DNA from: an uncultured Mucilaginibacter sp.
GTDB taxonomy: Bacteria; Bacteroidota; Bacteroidia; Sphingobacteriales; Sphingobacteriaceae
Length of the DNA: 9,204 nt
Reading direction: 5' to 3'
NCBI GenBank assembly: GCA_903885865.1
Contig: CAISKH010000234.1
Location: forward strand, 1 to 9,204
Under the pieces are notes generated by a model. That model did no database searches and was not told the DNA's origin. It saw nothing but the letters and a program-made list of their open reading frames with translations. Shown piece by piece: positions 6,234-9,204 of the stretch (positions are counted from its first letter, which is position 1; the number at the start of each line of letters is the position of its first letter). Position numbers and translations under genes: made by a program.

Positions 6234-7139
6234 TTACTTATCGCTTAGCATGATAGGGTTCCCTTTGCCGCCGCCAATTATAATAACTTTGGCATTGGGC
6301 GACAAGGCAATTTCCTTTTGTGCTTTAATGGTTTCGTACTGCAATTGCTTATCGGATAATCCGGTTGATAATATCTTCTGGTAATCAGCAATACCTTGCG
6401 CCTCTACGCGTTTGCGGTCGGCTTCCTGGCGCTCTTTTTGAAGAACGAACTGCATTTTCTGGGCATCCTGCTCGGCCTGTATCTTTGATTCAATACTGGC
6501 GCGTACAGTAGCAGGCAAAGTAACGTTGCGTATAAGTACCTGCTGTACCTCCAGCCCGTTTTTAGAAAAATTATCGCTAATGGTTTTATTTATTTTAAAT
6601 TGAAACTCCTGCCGTTTGGTCGAATACAGGTCGACCGCCGCGTAACTAACAGCGTTATCGCGTATAGCTGTACGGGTAACCGGGCGCACTATTTTACTTT
6701 CATAATCTGCGCCTATATTTTGCAGTATAAACGGCGCTCTTGAAGCGTTAACCCGGTACAACACAGAAAGATCAATGGTAACTTCCAACCCGTCGGAAGA
6801 TAACACCTTTATAGCATCATCTCCTTCCACCTGCCCTTCGTTACTTTTGGCACTCATGGTATAGTTTTCGGTTTGGATGCTAAAAGTGGTTACTTCGCAT
6901 AAGGGATTTATTACATGCAGGCCGCTTTCCAATACATTATCTTCTACTTTGCCAAACAGGGTTTGTACGCCAACCTTGCCCGGCTCAATGATCTTGAACG
7001 CCGATGACATTACCCCTAAAACAATTATAATGGTACCAACTATACGTATGGTACCGCCATACCGGTTGGTTGGTTCGGGTGAGCGCATAACCACTGTACC
7101 CACAGCAAGTACAATGATGCCTAAAATGATGATCAACAT
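6234..7139 (-). CDS. Prohibitin-like SPFH/Band 7 membrane protein
   Basis: 301 aa. Two N-terminal hydrophobic helices (about 1-18 and 31-48) anchor it. The SPFH domain follows from about 50 to 215: FKIIEPGKVGVQTLFGKV, LESGLHVINPL, the repeated beta strands around LSSDGLEVTIDLSVLYRV (113-130) and the helix with RPVTRTAIRDNAVSY (152-166). Next comes a charged coiled-coil (about 216-250, QAEQDAQKMQFVLQKERQEA) and the tail IIIGGGKGNPIML. Family knowledge: prohibitins and related SPFH proteins form ring-shaped assemblies at membranes and often modulate membrane proteases such as FtsH or act in membrane microdomains. The two-helix anchor is longer than the single helix of classical prohibitin. It is the last gene of a three-gene operon behind the rhodanese and a 61-aa membrane protein. 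No NfeD or protease gene is next to it. Confidence 0.92.
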   Translation of the reverse strand: MLIIILGIIVLAVGTVVMRSPEPTNRYGGTIRIVGTIIIVLGVMSSAFKIIEPGKVGVQTLFGKVEDNVLESGLHVINPLCEVTTFSIQTENYTMSAKSNEGQVEGDDAIKVLSSDGLEVTIDLSVLYRVNASRAPFILQNIGADYESKIVRPVTRTAIRDNAVSYAAVDLYSTKRQEFQFKINKTISDNFSKNGLEVQQVLIRNVTLPATVRASIESKIQAEQDAQKMQFVLQKERQEADRKRVEAQGIADYQKILSTGLSDKQLQYETIKAQKEIALSPNAKVIIIGGGKGNPIMLSDK

Positions 7140-7150
7140 ATTTTTAAAAT

Positions 7151-7336
7151 TTAAGGTTTAAGTGTGTTACGTATTTCTTTTAGCAGTTTTACTTTCAATA
7201 CAATAAATATAGTTCCGCCAAAAACCGCGGCCAGTATATAATCATAGCTTTTATGGGTAAACCCCATATAACCCATTATCAGGCATAAAATAATGCAAAG
7301 GTTATAAAAGGTGCTCAACGCTATTTTTTTGCCCAT
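7151..7336 (-). CDS. Small two-helix membrane protein (DUF6358-like)
   Basis: 61 aa. Two hydrophobic helices, about 8-26 (TFYNLCIILCLIMGYMGF) and 32-49 (DYILAAVFGGTIFIVLKV), are flanked by basic residues at both ends (MGKKIAL and KLLKEIRNTLKP), suggesting N-in, C-in topology with a short outside loop THKSYD. I recall similar proteins as DUF6358 in Sphingobacteriaceae; this is memory of a pattern, and no function is known. The ATG lies 2 nt after the rhodanese stop and its stop lies 11 nt before the SPFH start, so translation is probably coupled and the three are one transcript. It could be a small partner of the SPFH protein, but nothing in the sequence proves it. Confidence 0.82.
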   Translation of the reverse strand: MGKKIALSTFYNLCIILCLIMGYMGFTHKSYDYILAAVFGGTIFIVLKVKLLKEIRNTLKP

Positions 7337-7338
7337 GG

Positions 7339-7653
7339 CTAATATACGGTTATGGTAGGGTCAATTTCTTCGGCCCAGGCCAGTATACCGCCTTGCAGGT
7401 TGGCTAAATTGGTATAACCCAATTGCTCCAGCTGCATTATAGCCGCCGCGCTGCGTTTACCGCTGCGGCACATTACTACAACCGGTTTATCTTTACTTAC
7501 CTTATCAGCCTCAATTAAAATGCCGCCCAGGGGTATTAATAAGCCCCCGATATTTGATGTTTCGTACTCAAAATCTTCCCTGACATCGATCAGTTGGAAG
7601 TCTTCGCCGTTATCTATTTTTTCTTTCAGTTCCTGTACGGTTATTTCCTGCAT
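7339..7653 (-). CDS. Single-domain rhodanese-like sulfurtransferase
   Basis: 104 aa, the usual size of a GlpE-type single rhodanese domain, with no signal peptide, so it is cytoplasmic. It shows QLIDVREDFEYETSNIGGLLIPLGG (20-44), the CH2A-like motif, and the active-site loop MCRSGKRSAAA with the persulfide-forming Cys62, followed by GYTNLANLQGGILAW (79-93), the conserved C-terminal rhodanese motif. All catalytic elements are intact. Family knowledge: such proteins carry persulfide sulfur between donors and acceptors; the real substrates are usually unknown. It is first in the operon with the small membrane protein and the SPFH gene. A candidate -7 box lies 26 nt upstream of the ATG. Confidence 0.93.
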   Translation of the reverse strand: MQEITVQELKEKIDNGEDFQLIDVREDFEYETSNIGGLLIPLGGILIEADKVSKDKPVVVMCRSGKRSAAAIMQLEQLGYTNLANLQGGILAWAEEIDPTITVY

Positions 7654-7678
7654 GGTTTTATAAATTATTTTAACAGAT

Positions 7679-7702
7679 CAAATGTAGTTTTTTTATATCA
7701 AA
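7679..7702 (-). promoter_or_regulatory. Candidate promoter of the rhodanese/SPFH operon
   Basis: On the minus strand TACATTTG (7679-7686) matches the TAnnTTTG box and would start transcription near 7672, about 19 nt before the ATG. A TTTG (7699-7702) lies upstream, but at 12 nt instead of the usual 19-21, so only the -7 box is convincing. Confidence 0.35.
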
Positions 7703-7711
7703 TTAGTTCTT

Positions 7712-7825
7712 TAGCCCCCTCTAAATCTCCCCCGGTAGGGGAGACTTTTACTTTATTCTTAAAAATTGGTCTTTCTTCCCCACGACTTAAAGTCCATCCG
7801 ACCGAGGGAGATTTAGATGGGGCTA
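7712..7825. repeat. Imperfect inverted-repeat element (MITE- or REP-like)
   Basis: The left arm (7712-7746) begins TAGCCCCCTCTAAATCTCCC. The reverse complement of the right arm (about 7791-7825) begins TAGCCCCATCTAAATCTCCC. The similarity runs about 35 bp with a few mismatches, and the arms enclose a spacer of about 44 nt. The termini are TAGCCCC and GGGGCTA. I see no transposase and no clear target-site duplication. The sequence style matches dispersed intergenic repeats in Bacteroidota genomes; such elements give spurious open frames, and one on the minus strand here (7698-7997) should not be called a gene. Confidence 0.7.
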
Positions 7826-7952
7826 TATCTTCGTCCCTGAAAATATGCTTTTCGTCACACCATTTCCCATACCTACAAAAACATTCTCTTATTTTGTAAC
7901 AATCGTTACTTAAGTGCGTTTCATATATATTTATAACGTTTAGGCATAATTG

Positions 7953-9071
7953 ATGGATAAAGTTACCCGGTTTTTTTGGTTCTGTTCGGGTGCGCATGGT
8001 GATACCCTAAAAAAGTATCCCCTTGAGCATAATAAGTATTTCGGCATTGGCGCCACTATATTTTTTACCGCGTTGTTTGCCTCTCTTTCGGGCGGCTATG
8101 CCATGTATTTTGTATTCAACGGCGACGCCTTTGCCGTTGGTTTTGCCATTCTGTTTGGTTTATTATGGGGCACGGCCATTTTTAATATGGACCGTTACAT
8201 CGTATCGAGTATAAACAAGGAAGGCACTACCAATCAGCAAATACTGCAGGCTTCGCCCCGTATTTTGCTGGCTATTATGATAGGCATCGTAATATCGCGC
8301 CCCCTTGAGCTGAAAATCTTCGACAAAGAGATACGTCAGAAACTAAAAACCGCTTATTTAAAGGGTCAGCACAGTAAAATAGATACGCTGAAAAAAACCT
8401 ACAACGAAAAATACAGCATGGAGCTGGCAAAAATTGCCGATCTGAAAAAGGAAAAAGACTCGCTCGAAAAAGATGTTAACCGTTCTCGCGTCCAGCTGAA
8501 TGAGGAAGTTTTTGGCGAAAAGAACAACCAAACCTCGGGCATTGTAGGGTACGGAACCTACGCCAAACAAAAACAAACCATTTTGCAGGAAAAAACCGAC
8601 CGCTTAAAAACCGTTACTGCCAATGCCGACAAACTGGACCAATACCTGGGCCAGCGCAAAGATTATGAAGGACTGAACAACATGCGCCTCTTTAGCGAAC
8701 ACCAGCTGGATAGCCTGGCAAAAGTGGCCGGCTTTGCCGATCGTAACTGGGCGCTTGGCCAGCTAACCTATAACGAAAACGGCACCCGCGACCTCGATAC
8801 TTACCTCGCGATATCGTTTATTGGTTACCTGTTTATTTTATTTGAATGTTTGCCGGTATTTGTAAAGCTGATGTCGGGCAGGGGGCCTTATGATATAGCC
8901 GTTGCGAAAAAGCAGGAATCGGACGCTCATTTTGCCGAGCGCGATAAGGAGCGTGATATAAGCGTTATTGACAGTGTTTACGATCATCACCTCGATGAAG
9001 ATATCAAACGGCGAAAAAGGACAATAGCCAACCGCTCAGATAATGACCGGGAACGGCATCGGTATGATTAG
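7953..9071 (+). CDS. DUF4407 domain membrane protein with long coiled coil
   Basis: 372 aa from ATG 7953; a TTG directly before it (7950) is not needed. It shows the DUF4407 N-terminal pattern: FFWFCSGAHGDTL (7-19), a helix GIGATIFFTALFASLSGGYAM (31-51), a second helix (about 58-76) running into IFNMDRYIVSS (76-86), and a third (about 102-117). Then comes a charged coiled-coil region (about 125-235, rich in Lys, Glu, Gln), a less regular segment to 280, a fourth helix (about 283-304) and a hydrophilic tail (306-372) with KRRKR. With a cytoplasmic N-terminus, four helices would place the coiled coil in the periplasm and the tail inside; this is inference. The function of DUF4407 is not established to my knowledge. 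The gene stands alone, between the inverted-repeat element and the double palindrome. Confidence 0.9.
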   Translation: MDKVTRFFWFCSGAHGDTLKKYPLEHNKYFGIGATIFFTALFASLSGGYAMYFVFNGDAFAVGFAILFGLLWGTAIFNMDRYIVSSINKEGTTNQQILQASPRILLAIMIGIVISRPLELKIFDKEIRQKLKTAYLKGQHSKIDTLKKTYNEKYSMELAKIADLKKEKDSLEKDVNRSRVQLNEEVFGEKNNQTSGIVGYGTYAKQKQTILQEKTDRLKTVTANADKLDQYLGQRKDYEGLNNMRLFSEHQLDSLAKVAGFADRNWALGQLTYNENGTRDLDTYLAISFIGYLFILFECLPVFVKLMSGRGPYDIAVAKKQESDAHFAERDKERDISVIDSVYDHHLDEDIKRRKRTIANRSDNDRERHRYD

Positions 9072-9132
9072 TTAGCTGCGTTTGGCGCGCCTCAACAGGG
9101 TGGGCCGGTTCAATCAATCAATTATCTTCGTT

Positions 9133-9182
9133 AGTCCGGATTTATAATCCCGGACTTAAATATCAGCGGATTTGCAATCCGC
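9133..9182. repeat. Two adjacent palindromes, REP-like
   Basis: Palindrome one (9133-9156) has arms AGTCCGGATT and AATCCCGGACT with a single-base bulge. Palindrome two (9166-9182) has perfect 7-bp arms GCGGATT/AATCCGC around TGC. They are 9 nt apart, share the GGATT/AATCC core and start 62 nt after the DUF4407 stop. They could act as a weak terminator, but no U-tract follows the first, and the paired arrangement is typical of dispersed palindromic repeats in this phylum. Confidence 0.65.
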
Positions 9183-9204
9183 GAATAAAAAGCTTTACCT
9201 TAAA

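Noticed and set aside
7698..7997. Minus-strand open frame of 99 codons upstream of the rhodanese gene
   Set aside because: Much of it is translated from the inverted-repeat element, it overlaps the DUF4407 start on the other strand, and it has no recognisable domain.
1..9204. CRISPR array, prophage, transposase, toxin-antitoxin or defence cassette
   Set aside because: No regularly spaced direct repeats and no proteins of those families were seen on either strand.

Overview
The window looks like chromosomal DNA of a Bacteroidota member, most likely family Sphingobacteriaceae (Mucilaginibacter or Pedobacter type). The evidence is a moderate GC content, genes without Shine-Dalgarno sites, a textbook Bacteroidota promoter (TTTG, 19 nt, TAnnTTTG) in front of a tRNA gene, a gene set typical of that group (ThuA/PQQ-type sugar dehydrogenase, DUF983, DUF4407, lmo0937-like small membrane protein, three-PAS histidine kinase), and several palindromic intergenic repeats of the kind scattered through these genomes. 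The genus is an inference.

Layout. Positions 1-943 (minus) hold the N-terminal 314 residues of an exported PQQ-dependent sugar dehydrogenase whose 3' end lies outside the window. Upstream of it, on the same strand, is a self-contained tRNA-Val(UAC) unit with its own promoter and terminator. A strong 40-nt hairpin and a 58-residue membrane protein (lmo0937/DUF5670-like, plus) follow, then about 380 nt without a gene. At 1967-2587 (plus) is a four-helix membrane protein ending in a histidine-kinase-like dimerisation helix pair with a candidate phospho-histidine but no ATPase domain. It converges on a soluble histidine kinase with three PAS domains (minus, 2651-4522). A 348-nt AT-rich divergent spacer carrying several small inverted repeats separates the kinase from an AraC-family regulator (plus, 4871-5758), which is followed within a few bases by a DUF983 zinc-ribbon membrane protein.

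Positions 6234-7653 (minus) form a tight operon: a single-domain rhodanese, a 61-residue two-helix membrane protein, and a prohibitin-like SPFH protein, with gaps of 2 and 11 nt. It faces the DUF983 gene across a hairpin that can serve as terminator. Upstream of the operon lies a 114-nt imperfect inverted-repeat element. Next, on the plus strand, comes a DUF4407 membrane protein with a long coiled coil (7953-9071). The right edge carries two adjacent palindromes.

How the genes work together. Three themes recur: sensing and regulation (kinase-like membrane protein, PAS kinase, AraC regulator), membrane organisation or stress (SPFH operon, DUF4407, small membrane proteins), and periplasmic carbohydrate oxidation (PQQ enzyme). 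I see no CRISPR array, prophage, transposase, toxin-antitoxin pair or obvious defence cassette. The most unusual item is the ATPase-less kinase-like membrane protein. No clearly new multi-gene system can be claimed from the sequence alone.
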